This document shows positions 46,757 to 59,413 of a stretch of 64,000 nucleotides of DNA, in pieces; position 1 is the first letter of the stretch; the number at the start of each line of letters is the position of its first letter. Source of the stretch: Rhizophagus irregularis (lineage: Eukaryota > Glomeromycota > Glomeromycetes > Glomerales > Glomeraceae); contig NC_089453.1 in NCBI RefSeq assembly GCF_026210795.1, positions 1,800,501-1,864,500 of the forward strand. Direction: 5' to 3'. The notes beneath the pieces are model-generated. The model saw nothing but the letters and a program-made list of their open reading frames with translations. It did not search any database and was not told the origin of the DNA. The translations under genes were made by a program, and so were the position numbers.

Positions 46757-48246
46757 CTATTTTTTAATTACTTGAAATACTTCATAATTCTCTACTGTAA
46801 AATTAGGAGTATTTGAAGTATTTGGAATACCTTATTAGGATAGTAATCTGCAGTAACACCATAATTCTCCCATTTGTTATTACCATGACAGAAAAAACAA
46901 CCTATTTGTGGACCACGGTTATTAGAACAATAAACAGCATATTCCGGATCTTTAACATAACCTAATTTGCAGTAGAAATATTTTTTCCAACTACAAAACT
47001 AAATAGAAAACTATCTCTAGTAGTTTTCCAATCATTCCCATTCCAATCAAGTGGATTATATCCTCCAATTAATTGTGTTGAATCTTGAACTTTTGCCACA
47101 AAAATGGTAGCTCCTTTATTATCACAATTTCGATGAAATGATGCAGCATCAAATCCATCTTGACCTGAATGATATAATAATTTGAAATCATAAGGAATCT
47201 TTTTGTTATTATAATGTGAAGAATCTTTTCTATCAATCCATGAAGCAAAAAGGGGAATGTGGTTTGATTGAATTATGGTTGAATCAAGTTTAATTTTTAA
47301 ATTTCTTGATGATGCTACATTAGTTTTAGGCTTTATATCAGGAACAATATGGAATTCCAAAAGATCATGAATCAAACCTTGTGGTAAAACATCCTTATAA
47401 TTATAAACTTTATAAAAGAAATTTGTGGGTTTAATATTATAAAATCTAATTAATGGAATAAATCTATGTAATGATCTCTCAATCTTTGTAATATCATCTT
47501 TGGTCCATTTTGTTGGATCATTATCTAAATTTTGTTGAGCAAAACACCATTTCAATAAACCTTCCCAAGCTTCAATTTCATCCATGTTTAAATCATCTCT
47601 TTTTATCAATAATTCCAATAAAGGAGCTTTTAAGCTAACAAATTTATTAGAATTAAATAAAATTTCAGGTTCTTCACAAATCTTCTAAAGACAAAAATCC
47701 CATAAATCCGTAAATGTCTCATGTTGATAGATGGTTTCAAGAATACCAGTTGGATTTTGATGTAAAAATACAGTTTGATGTTTAATTAAATATTCTTGAA
47801 TATGAGAAATTAATTGTTGAATATTAAGTTCCTCTACAGCTATTAATAATTTCAATACATCTGGTCCTTGTAAATTTTTCAATTCAATATTTCCACAATA
47901 AATGAATCTAAACATAATAGAATAATTATAAAAAAATTTTTTAGTAATTTTAAACAAAAAAAAAATTAAACTATATGAATATTATACATTACCTAAGAAT
48001 GATGTCAAATAAATGAGGCGAAATATTTGGTTTTTTTAAAATAAATTTTCCATCTTTTTTTTCAGCCCATTCATTAGAAAATGCTGTACGAAAATATTTT
48101 GATCTAATACATAAAATATTTGAATGAGCATGGATTTCTTTAACGTTCGGTTCTTCTCCTGCATAAATAACAACATCATATCCTATTTCAGTTTCAAAAA
48201 GTTTTTCATAATCATTAGATAACTCTTCCAAAAATTTTGAAGACAT
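46757..48246 (-). pseudogene. BTB-BACK-TLDc gene, array copy 6, nonsense and frameshifts
   Basis: Exons 47993-48246 and 46757-47907. TAG at 47685-47687 replaces the Glu of CLEKICEEP (GAG to TAG). One T is missing near 46965, so NISTAN is followed by a stop. Two bases are missing in the YPNIGIP region near 46832. The BTB exon is intact and slightly more diverged (VVIYAGEEPNVKEIH). A truncated BTB-only product of about 170 residues is possible. It is the first unit of the array in transcription order. Confidence 0.82.
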
Positions 48247-48363
48247 TGCTAAAAAGTTGTAACGTTTATTTTTTGAGTAAAGTTTGTTAACCCGTGTTTG
48301 AGACAAAAACCAGCCTTTAAATATTAATTTTATGATGATCACTGTGTCACTGCATGATTGCAC

Positions 48364-50864
48364 GTGCGTTTTTTAGAAAGATAAAAATCAACTAGTTTTA
48401 AATAATAAGCTTTAATCTAAAGCAGCTTGCTTTTATAATTTCAATGGTTTAGAATATTTTAACAAATATTTTATATTTACAACTTGCCAAATTATCTCCG
48501 ATTCATCCTTTTTGAAACGACCCTAAAAAATTTTAAAAAAAGATAAAGGAATATTAAAAAAATTTTTTTTTTTTAATTAGTAATTAATTAATGACAAAAA
48601 AAGTTAATAGAAAAAAAAAATTAATTGCTACCATTTTATCCAATTAATTAATTATTAATTAAATAAATTAAATAACGTTAAATAACCAAAATTTTCCGCA
48701 GAAAATTCCCGTCTTAGTGTATTTCGAAAATGAAGATCTGCTGATTTTAAATTTAATACGCGAAGGTAATAAAAAATTAAGAATCTGTTCAAAAAATAAT
48801 AAAAAATAAATAAGTAAGGAAATAAATAAACAAAAAGAAATTCCTTTGTTATAAAGAATCTCCTGTTTAATTAAATAAAAGAATTACGAATCTGTCGTTT
48901 AGAGCTTGGATCAGATCAGGACGACCCTATAAAAAAAATTCAGGAAAAAACTCTGATAAATGATTTTTCTAGTTTTTATTCAGACACGTGTACATTTTTC
49001 TGAAAAATTTTTTATAGGGCTAGTAAGATGAGTCAAGAATTTTTTTTGGTCCGAATAGTGGGATTCGAGTTAAAGCCAACTACCGCGCTTTGCTACCGAT
49101 AATGCAGGCCGACATTACCATAATTATAGCCAGCATTACGTTCACGTGTACGCGAGTCAAAAAATGAAATTTGACCCGAGTTACACGAGTGTGGTCAATC
49201 TATTTGAATATTATTAATTTACATTATACCTGAATTGAGAGTGAATATGGTGAGCATCCCTAGTTATTTATTTCATATTTTTTATTTTGTGGTGATTCTT
49301 TAGTAAATATAATTAGATATATTTATAAATATTAGTATATGATTATTTAGATAAATTTAGGTACATTTATAAATTGATTATTAATAATTACCAGAATTAA
49401 ATAGTTAGTTTTATGTTTAATTACAAATATTTTAATAATCTTTTTTACTGTTATTTCTTTATTTATCAATTAAGAATAATTCTTAAAATTAGATTTCACA
49501 AGTAGTATAAAATTGTTTATTTTTTAAATAAATAAAATTGGTTCGCAACATCTCGTTGCGATTTGATTTTTTTTTTAAAAAAAAAAATGCAACAAATGAT
49601 TATTCGTGATAAGGTTTTAAATAATTTATTGAAAAACATTGGTTAATTTAAGGGGATAATATGATAATAAGATAATTATAAAAAAAAGTATCTTAATATA
49701 TCAAAACTATAATTATTCTTTTAAAATAATATTGCTTTAATTTGTTACAATAATCACGCACGTGATTATGGCTTTATGTGCTTACACAGATGCAGTTATT
49801 GCAACAAGTCCGCAAAAAGCTTGGAACATGTAATGAAATTGAGTATCCATATTTTATTTCAGCTTGAGCTTTTGCAACAGTCCGGTGAGAGAAAGGAGCC
49901 AATAAATTGAATTGAGAAGATGCTGATGGATATCCAAATCCACCAAACCATTTTATACAGAAGAAACATGCACCGAAAATATTTCAACAAGAACACTATG
50001 CCCTATAAAAAATTTTTAGAAAATTGATCACATATCGGAGTTTTTTTTTAGGAATATAAACTAAAAAAATGATCATTTATCGGAATTTTTCCCAGACAAT
50101 TTTTATAGAGATGGAGAAGTTGATATCTGAAATGTGGGAATATACTATATGTATACTGTATACATATATATATATGAAAATTAAAATTAATAATTGTAGA
50201 CGCAATCAATCATGTAATCTGGAAGGTAATAATAGGAGGAAGCTTTGAAAACGATTAAAAAGATGAAAAGAAAGTCCATAAAGGACAATATAAAAATAGA
50301 CATTTCATAAACTAGAAACAACATTTATTTCAGATCGTATCTTTATTATTTTTCTTAAACTTCATAATCACTCACAAATGATATAAAAATGTTAATAATT
50401 TAGCGTACACAATGAATAAATATATAAACTTTTATTTGCACTTAATTAATCTTACTTGAAAAACAAATATATAAATGATCATAAATTTATTAATTTTTCA
50501 AAAAGTACAGTACATAAATCCGTCCTAGGGCATTTAATGCGTCAGATTATTCCTTAGCATTTCTGATAAAATTCCTCAGCTAATTTATTTCTATCACTAA
50601 TATTGTTAAATAGGTGATTTTACTGATTCTTCATAGTACACGATATACTGACGTTTAATGATTCTCGAAAAAGATACAAACAGGTCTTCATTTGTAACTC
50701 CTGACATATTAATCAAAATTTTTTTTATATAATTTTCACTAATATATTTTTATAAATTATTTACAAAAACAAATAAAAAAAAAAGAAAAGGAATATAATT
50801 TACACAAATTTTTTGAGGTTCAACGCGTTGCAATCACGTGATTTATAGTTGAACGACACTTTCT
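48364..50864. other. Intergenic with small inverted-repeat elements
   Basis: No gene is seen. It holds two CCCTATAAAAAATTTTT-type elements (separate entry), a tRNA-like patch near 49060-49115 on the minus strand, and TCACGTGA at 50834-50841. Confidence 0.45.
48925..50110. repeat. Pair of short CCCTATAAAAAA-ended elements
   Basis: Copy one, 48925-49019 (95 bp), begins CCCTATAAAAAAAATTCAG and ends CTGAAAAATTTTTTATAGGG, near-perfect inverted ends. Copy two, 50001-50110, begins CCCTATAAAAAATTTTTAG and ends AATTTTTATAGAG. Both contain an inner '(a)tgat..at.tatcgga/ctgataaatga' stretch. They look like members of one MITE-like family; target duplications are not clear. The interval between the two is ordinary intergenic sequence. 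Confidence 0.45.
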
Positions 50865-51863
50865 TTATAATACTATTTTTTTAATTCTAGCACGATATAA
50901 AATATTGGAATATCTGTAAGATTTTATAGCGAGTGACATCTAAAATAATTTTTATTTTTTAGCAAAAATTTCTAAAATTAAATAAATAAACATATAAATT
51001 TCACTTACCGTAAAGAGAGTGGATAATATTAAAACAATGGAATTAATCAAAATTTTAGCGACTTCACGGTTATTACAATCTTCTTTTATATTATTATTGG
51101 TATTTTTAGCCGATTCACCAACATTTTGAGTTCCTTCTTTTCCCGCTTGTTTAATACACAAATCAATTGCTTCTTGTTTGGAACGTATAATATTAGTAAC
51201 AACAATAGCTATAAGGCCTATGTATATTATTACAGCTCCCCATAATATATATGCATATAATTTAATTCCTCCTGGTGATTTCTTAGATATGTCATATATA
51301 TACGTGTTAAAAAAAAAAATGTTTTGAATTTAAAAATATATATACATAATTATTAACGGACTTACGAAGAGTATACCGGTAATTCCAAATATAGAGTTTA
51401 ATACAAATAAAATGAATAAAACTCCGAAGACTATAGTTAACACGCGTGGAAGTCCGTAGGATACAACTTTTATAACGTAATTAAAAAAAAAAATTAAAAT
51501 GATACGCGTATGGTAAATATCAGCGTTTATTTAAATATACAGTACATACTATCCGGTTTAGCAAAGAAGACACTGGCAAAGAAAATGTAGATAATCTGAA
51601 CAGCAAGACATTCGGATATAAAAATAATGTTAGTAAATTATAGAAATCATTTTTTTTTTTTCGAAAGATTTTATATCATACAAGACTAATGACGGTTAGA
51701 ATAATCGTGCCAAGTCGTATTTCGATCCTGCATAGAATTTAGGGAAAAGAAAAAAATTTCTCATAATTACTGCTTATTCGACTCAAACAGCTTAAGACAG
51801 AAAAAAAAAAATCTTTGAATTCATTAGGCGTAATTCTTACCCACAACAGTAATCGGAGCTCAT
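50865..51863 (-). CDS. Small multi-TM protein with N-terminal CCG motif
   Basis: Six exons in phase on the minus strand: 51841-51863 (MSSDYCCG), 51682-51727, 51550-51595, 51366-51466, 51009-51281, 50865-50939; about 187 residues. Hydrophobic segments are RLGTIILTVISLIIYIFFAS, LTIVFGVLFILFVLNSIFG, LWGAVIIYIGLIAIVVTNII and KILINSIVLILSTLFT, suggesting four to five TM helices. The N-terminal Cys pair before a basic/aliphatic start (CCGIEIRLGTIIL) may be acylated (inference). The last exon is uncertain: an acceptor nearer the donor gives another open ending (KFLLKNKNYF...). Exon 5 alone was the only long ORF; the other exons were found by splice phase. Function unknown. Confidence 0.6.
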
Positions 51864-52248
51864 TATGTCTTTAGAAAATCAATTATTTCTTTATAAAAGT
51901 TCAAGTTAAAAAGTAAAAGATATGAAATCAAACGTGAAATTAACTTTTTGTAAACTGAGGCTTACAATATACCAACGACGAACACATATTACACTTTTGT
52001 GAGGACAAATTTAATAAAATTATCAATATAATGGCTTTGAGGAAAAAAAATCAAGTTTGTGGCTTTGCAAATATATTTTATAAGGAGAAATTGGCCTCGG
52101 TCGTCAGTATAACTCTAACGTGTCACATAAACAATTATGTGGCTGATATATAATAATTGCCAATCGGCTTAGCAACGACTGGCTAAATTTCTAGATTTTT
52201 AAAAGAATCACATGATCAAATAAGATATATTCTCACGCATACTATAAA

Positions 52249-52302
52249 TACGATACGGTACGGTTAATACGATACGGTGATACGATACGATACGATACGG
52301 TA
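52249..52302. repeat. (GATAC)n microsatellite
   Basis: Imperfect tandem 'gatac' / 'gatacggt' units, about ten in 54 bp. Confidence 0.75.
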
Positions 52303-52601
52303 AAAAATTAAAAGAGAAATTTTTGAATTTTGTATCAAATTACCCAAAATAGACTCTAATTATTCAATTTGCTTATAAATACACTGTTAAATCATTTTCA
52401 TCGAATTTCTTTATGGGATAATAGAACCACCATTTTCTGTCTATCATGTCTATCATGTTGTAATTATTGCATACTGCTACAACCCTTTCGGATAAAATTA
52501 GTTTTGCGTCATAGTGTTACGTCATAATTTTTGCATCAGACTAACGAATCCCTTTTTTATTAATATAAAACCTTTCATAAAGAATAAATGTAAAAACACA
52601 A

Positions 52602-53870
52602 TCATTTAATAATAGAAATATTAATAATTCCTAAAATAAAAATAATTATAAGTAAAATAAATCGAGCATCCCAATTAAATTTTTCAAAGAATTTCTTGAA
52701 ATTAAAAAAATTCAAATTATTATTGAAATTACTTTTATGATTTCCAGTATTCTCAAAGTTAAGTAAGATTAATTTTAATGATAAAATATTATCTAAAGTT
52801 AATTCTTTATGTTGTTTCTTTGCACAAATTTCTTCCCAATTATTTATCCCAAATAATGTGGCAGAATATTTAATTCCTTCATTATCAATTTCATAACCAA
52901 ATTTTAATACTTGTTCCCAATTTTCTACGTTCATAATCTCTCCAATAGAAATAGCGACCATCTTTCGAAGTTCCTCTAAATTTCTTAAATCTGATTCAAT
53001 ATATAAATCCTTAAGTTCATCCAAATTTAATCCTTCGTCCAATTCGTTTGTGTAAATGTATTTTAAAAGGTGACGAAATATTTTATATTTTGTATCTTTA
53101 ATATAAATTTTTGATTCTTTTGATTCTTTCCATTTTCCATTAAACATTGTTTTAAAATATTCTGATCTAGAAGCGAGAATAATTTTTGAGGCTTTAATGT
53201 TTGAACCACAATCAAATGTAAAATTAATATCACTAAAGTATCCGTTATCAAAATAATCTATGAAATGAGGTAATAATAATTTTGGTGGGGGTTTCATATG
53301 TGATTTCTTCTCTATAATCTTTATATAAACTCTAATTCTTAAATCTGTTCTTGAATTAATATTTTGATCAGGAAAAATATTAATAATTTCCCCTAAACTT
53401 TTTTCTGATGATTTTTGTTCATAAATTTCCATTTCATTTTCTTGTTGAAATATAATACGGTTATCTGGATGACTTCTAATGATCTCATATTTATAATTAA
53501 TCTCTTGATTATCTTCAGTAATCTTTAATTCTTCATCATAAGGAATTAAATTTAAAGAAATTTTATTATTCTTATTATCATACATAGTATAACTATAATA
53601 ATAACTATTAATAGTATCACGATATCCATGTATGCGTAGTCGTAAGCGCCATTTATAAATAAAAGATTGTGGGTCAAAATTTGATTGCGTAATATGAGGT
53701 CCAGGTGAAGAAAATCTTTCGCTAAATATGTAATAATCATTCTTACGATCCGGCATATCATTATAATAATCTTGAAAATCTTTTATTCTCCATGTATATA
53801 TAAATTCTTTATTATCAAACTTTAATAATGAATTATCATCATTATTATTTAGATTCGTTTGTGATTGCAT
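52602..53870 (-). CDS. MATH-BTB protein with C-terminal membrane anchor
   Basis: Single exon, 422 residues from the ATG at 53870 (MQSQTNLNNN). The frame is open further upstream to 54020, but that part is basic and low-complexity and is judged 5' UTR. Residues about 17-187 resemble a MATH/TRAF-type fold (FDNKEFIYTWRIKDF, SFIYKWRLRLRIHGY, LRIRVYIKII). Residues about 203-310 are BTB (LPHFIDYFDNGYFSDINFTF, IKASKIILASRSEYFKTMF, FRHLLKYIYTNEL), followed by a BACK-like helical part (NWEQVLKFGYEI, INNWEEICAKK). The last 18 residues (RFILLIIIFILGIINISI) form a hydrophobic anchor, unusual for this class and suggesting tail anchoring to ER or mitochondrial membrane. A CUL3-adaptor role is inferred from the family. 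No lesions seen. Confidence 0.75.
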   Translation of the reverse strand: MQSQTNLNNNDDNSLLKFDNKEFIYTWRIKDFQDYYNDMPDRKNDYYIFSERFSSPGPHITQSNFDPQSFIYKWRLRLRIHGYRDTINSYYYSYTMYDNKNNKISLNLIPYDEELKITEDNQEINYKYEIIRSHPDNRIIFQQENEMEIYEQKSSEKSLGEIINIFPDQNINSRTDLRIRVYIKIIEKKSHMKPPPKLLLPHFIDYFDNGYFSDINFTFDCGSNIKASKIILASRSEYFKTMFNGKWKESKESKIYIKDTKYKIFRHLLKYIYTNELDEGLNLDELKDLYIESDLRNLEELRKMVAISIGEIMNVENWEQVLKFGYEIDNEGIKYSATLFGINNWEEICAKKQHKELTLDNILSLKLILLNFENTGNHKSNFNNNLNFFNFKKFFEKFNWDARFILLIIIFILGIINISIIK

Positions 53871-56800
53871 ATTTTTAATAAGAAATATAATTTTTTTTTT
53901 TTGGTAATGGGGGTGAGAAAATTTTCTATATATAAGGTATTTTTTATGCCGGTTGTACAAAAATAGCATTATATGGTCACGGTAAATTCGGCCAAAATTC
54001 GGCAAATTCAATTGGAACAAATTATAAATTATTTAAATTATTTGAAATTACGTAACACACATGCGTGACACGATTTATGCCAAACTTTGCCAAATTTAAC
54101 TTAATTAAAATAGAGTGAATAGCATATTATTTACAATGAAACCAAATTAAGCAATATATACAGGTAATTGCAGGGTAATTGTAAAATCAATTATACGTCA
54201 GCACTTTAGTGTGACAAATAATTATCATGTGAAAATGAAATAAATGGGAAAAGTTTTATATTGAATTGAATTTTTTTTGTTATTCAAAAAAACAGAGAAT
54301 TGTTAAATATTTAGATCGGCTTTCGACTAAACTTTTTTAAGTTTATTTTGTTATTCCGAATACCATTTACTCATTTACATACAAATACTAACACAAATTT
54401 GATGAAATTTACTATTTATTATCATTCGGCGTTTTTTTTGAATAAACAAACACTATTCCATAATCAAAATAAAAATACTTTTTGATATCCTGTGTTGCTA
54501 GAAAATTGGAAAATCCTCTTTTATAAGTAATTTTGTCTAAGAGTTTATAATCGAATTTGATTCTGTTATTGCGATAATATAAGAATAGTTTACTCTTTAC
54601 TTACTATCGCTATGTATTAATACGTTAAAATAAAAGTCCGACATGGAGATATTGTCAAAATATTTTAATATTTACATCAAAGAACCTACTATTATTTCAA
54701 TATTTTTTAATTATTACAATTGTTTGTTTTGAAACTTTAATTTTTTTCATTCTCATTGACAGATCTAGAAGTTTCAACGTTACCTTTTATGTTAATGATT
54801 TGATTTATCCTAAATTTACACAAATTTCGTTATTAATAATCGCGTTCATCCACAAACGATATAATGTAGGCGTTGTTTTACGTAAAACTGAAGGTTCCAC
54901 AATAGTCATATAGCGAGATATCAACCCCTGTAATTTGAAGAAAATTCGTGTTCCCGATTTTTGGACTTCGTCACGTGCATATTAACAGACAGGCCGGACT
55001 TTTTTGTACTTTTTTTTGTAAATTCCACTAAGTACAACAATTTTATCAGTTAAAAAAAAAAAAGATACTAACTGCTAACTATTTTATTTAAATTTACGCA
55101 CCAACTAAAATATTTTAATATCCAGTAATTACTAATTATACGTTCGTATTCCAGAGTGTTTGATTCAGTTATTCAGTTGTCGAACAATCTTAAATGATCT
55201 CAAAATAAAATAATGACTGAAATTAAATCAGATCGCATGATACTTTGATAAATTCATGATTCAAGAACAATTACAAATATGCAATATATAAAAGATTTTT
55301 CATTGCGCAAATGACTTAAAATGACAAATGATTTGATAAATTTCACTTATCAAATGAAAAATGAACGTCATTTGAGATTAATGTTAGCCAACACTATAAT
55401 TTTATTTTATTTTTTTTTTGGTTTTTCAATTAAAATCATGTGTTAAGATATCAACCAATCAAAATTAATGATTGACAAATGATTAGGAAAATCCACATCA
55501 TTTTTTTTTTTTTGTGAAATTTTTTGAATATTTTTTTTCAATTTTATGGACTTTTTATTTTGTTTACAAAATATAAGCCAAGTCAAACAAAACTTTTATG
55601 TATTGTGTAATATTTGTTTTTATAAACTCTATTTCAAATGTTAATTCTTCTATCAAGAACGTTAGAACACAACGGTATAGAGCTTAAAATTATTTATTAT
55701 TTTTTCTAGTATACATGCTTATCATAAAAGTTATGTAAATTGTCACAAAACAGCAACATTAAAAAGATGGGTACTCCACGCGCGCCATCAACAACATTAA
55801 ACAATGTGAGTGTGTTAGTCGTAAATATTTATTGTGTTTACTGTAAAGGAAGCGATCGATAATCAGGAAAAGACGAAGGGAATTATCAATAATAATAAAG
55901 TAGAGATGAAGGAAAATAAAGTACATCTCTTTAGACTTTGTCTTCAATTTTTTTTTGTGAATAACTGATAAGAATTTATGTCCTTATAATTTAAAATGGA
56001 CCATTTAAACTGAACGAGTCAAATCGTAAAGAGATCAAGGAAGTAAATTAGTAATAGACAAGCAATTATGTGGAAATTTTCATTCGGAAGAATTGTCGAA
56101 GAAGAGGGAATAATCATACCAAACTATAATTTTATTCACTAGTATCGTATCCTAAATGTTGACAACGAATTAATTGCAGAACATTTCACTGAAGCGGAAC
56201 TTCGTGAGAGACCGGAACTGTACTTCGGCTTCCCATACCTAAAAAAAAAAAAAATCGAGACGTTAGTAACGTTTCGCTAAAATGAACAAAACAAAAATTT
56301 TTAAAAAAAAAATCGAAGGCACTTTCGAAATGGAGTCTGGAACCGTTCCTTCGGGCTTCGGCGTATAGTATTCCAGAAGTATTCAAGCTCTTAGATGAAA
56401 TTGTCAATTTATTAAGTAAATTCATTGACAAGGCAATAAATATTTCATTTACATGTTGCCAGCAAAACGTATGCATATTGCAATAAGTCATCAAGTTCTT
56501 TTCTCTTTTGTTGTAGGCGAACTTAAATGAAATCTGACAAATAATAAAGGAAGAACGTTTCGGAAATCTTGGGTAGGGAATTTAATTACCCCAAAAAAAT
56601 CGCAATTTTATATACCGTATATATTATACATTTCAATTTAAATATAAATCAATTGACTCAACTAATCTAGTTGGAGAATAACTTTATTGAATGAATAATA
56701 ATAATTAAAAATGATTCGAAAATTCGAAAAATAAAAATAAATAAATGTTGAAAACAATAGATGTTACGAAAAAATCTTGTGTCTCTGAATATATATCGAA

Positions 56801-57700
56801 AACACTTTTACGTAAAATTCAAGATTTCGATAAATGGGAAATTGAAAATGCCATAATATTATTTTATTTTATTTTTTTTTACTATTCCATTAATTATTTA
56901 GTTAAAGTAAATTTGAAAATTGAAGGGCAAAGATGTTGTGTTATAGCATACTCCAGCTATGTCCAGTACCTCTGTCAACTTGATCTACATGAGTTCTCAT
57001 TATAACATCGTCTAATAAACGATTGTAATTCACGAAACGATTGAAATGAATCAAACTTCTATTAAACAAATTGAAATAAATGTGCGTGACGAATTAACAA
57101 ATTACACGAATTAAATAAAAAAAAAAGATGCAACAAATTTTTTAGTCTAAACCTTTTATTTTAAAATACTACTTATTTAAATACTATTAAGAATATAAAC
57201 ATGTATTTGAATAATTTATTTATAGGGTATTATGGTATAACACTATAATCTCACTTTTCATGTCGTTATTTTTATTATCGATACTAAAACCAAAAAATAA
57301 ATACTACCACAATTTATGCGTAGCATACTATGCTATTTTAATGATATTACAATAGGGTACGCTCATCATGTCGTTCGCATGGATGGATCATCAGTTGCAG
57401 CTGCAACATATTCCTTCTCTTTGTATTAGTTAAAATTACTAAAGTGAAGTATACCTACATTTATTAAAATAAAAGAAAAATCAAGTCTTATTTAGACAGA
57501 AAATAATATGAATAATATAATTCATACCGGTAAAGGAACTGGAATAACGGCACAAACAAGTAGTACTATACTATATCGTGAATTTAAATATCGACAGCTG
57601 TTATGGAAAAAAGATATTTAAGAATATATCCTTAACATCTTAAAAAAATCTAACACGAGAATTTATATAAAATTAGGAGAGTTTATTCGTAAAACATTGG
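53871..57700. other. Gene-poor AT-rich region
   Basis: No supported gene. The minus-strand ORF at 56186-56494 has two patches of ordinary composition (ILYAEARRNGSRLHFES; GMGSRSTVPVSHEVPLQ) separated by homopolymers and may be a relic, but nothing more can be said. Confidence 0.4.
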
Positions 57701-57719
57701 TACAATTATTATTCAATTA

Positions 57720-57890
57720 CATACTGCAAAAGTAAATAAATATAATTCAAAAGCTGCTCCAAGTGTTACAAATCCATCCAACCCGTACGCTTCCATAAAT
57801 ATATCACTCCATCATGATCAATAAGACCTGTTGACCCAATGAACGTTCCATCCATTGTTTGATCAGATATAAATCCTCACTTCCTTTAAG
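57720..57890 (-). pseudogene. Relic with DGVIYLWKRT motif
   Basis: On the minus strand QTMDGTFIGSTGLIDHDGVI and YLWKRTGWMD read in one frame, then LGAAFELYLFTFAVCN in the next. The pattern parallels DSDGVIYIWNRT...MKEALENYLFT at 1277-1747. This is a second, more decayed member of that family, with one frameshift between the motifs. Confidence 0.35.
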
Positions 57891-59413
57891 CAGTATGAGG
57901 TAGAACTTTTAATAAGCTTTGCCATTGGAAACATCAAGAATAATAACTGATTTTACGTATAAATGTTGTACGTCAGTCAATTGACGCATCTCAGTTGAAA
58001 AATTGGCCAACAAGTTAGATCGTCATCTCCTTTTTTAATTAGTGCCGGATAGAGAGCATGGTATCTGTCATCGAGTGTAGCGTCAACGTTGTTGAATTGT
58101 GCTTTGATGTAAGTCGCTTATAGGAGGGAAGAAGTTATTATTGATAATAATGCTTGCTGTGTTAATAGGAAGGTTATAAAGCTTTTTTTTTTTTTAAGTG
58201 GAGTTGCACGTAAAACTATTATTAATTTGTCAACGCATAAAATGACGGATACTTTATTAAAAATTTTCTTTTCAAATGCTTATTGCAACTCACAAACTGA
58301 AGGTAAATATCGAGATTTAAATCATTCTATTATAAATTTCTCCTTCCAACATCATCCAACTAACTACTTACTTGTAAGCCTACTCATGTTTAGTCGTCCA
58401 TCCAATAAAACATCTTGTTCCTCTTTCGTGTTCGCCTATCTCATTTTTTCTTAAACATTCACTCCTGCCATGGTCACATCTATTTTTCATTAATTATAAT
58501 AATTATTGCCGATGATCTAAACGTAACTTATCATGACTACTAATTAATTTAGTAATTTTTTACTTTTCAGTTCAACCTTATTAATAGTATAAGATCTTAG
58601 TTACTTTATATATTAAAATAAATATTTCAATCAAGAAACACAAAATGATTGTACTGAAACGAAGATACACCGTATATGTATTGAAAAATCAAAATTCATC
58701 AGAGTAAAAAGAAAAATTCAAAAAGATACCTCTCAATGCTGATATATTTACGCATGACAAAGAAAAATACGGAGTTCAAGGAGAGTTACAGACATCTACA
58801 ACTTGTATTTTGGGAAGGATTTTGCGGTAAAGAAGCGTTTTTGACGAAGGAGAACTATACTATGGGATCGTGCGCACTCTAGTTTAATTAATAGGAGATA
58901 CAATAATATAATTGCTTGTACTAAATATTACAAACAGCAGTAAATTTAACAACATACTATACTTGTAAAATGAAACGGTAGAAGAATCTATATACTTCGA
59001 TAAAAAAACGTTGCATTTTTAGATTTTTCGATTTATTAGCAACAGCAGCTAGAATTTCCAGTATAAATTCTTTATGCAGTGGAGTAGTTTACGATTAAAA
59101 GAGATTAACTGAAGTTAATAGAAATTTAACATGTAAAGAAATTAGTACTAATTATGGCACCATTATCTAGTAGAATGATCACGATATGATTTACAGACTC
59201 ATTTTACCGATCATGAAATGAACCGACACTCCTCCATTTTTCACTCATAAGCCTAACGAAGGCTTATACTTTTTCTCAATTTTTAAATAACGAACTTTAT
59301 TCAACCACTTCAGAATATCTGACATAGATTGGATTTTAATAACAGACAACTAGGAACGCGTTAATTCAGTAGTACGCGTAAAGCACATCAAGAAAATCAA
59401 GAAATATCATTGC
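57891..59413. other. Intergenic sequence
   Basis: No gene is supported. A short inverted repeat 'taagcctaacgaaggctta' lies at 59249-59267. Confidence 0.4.
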
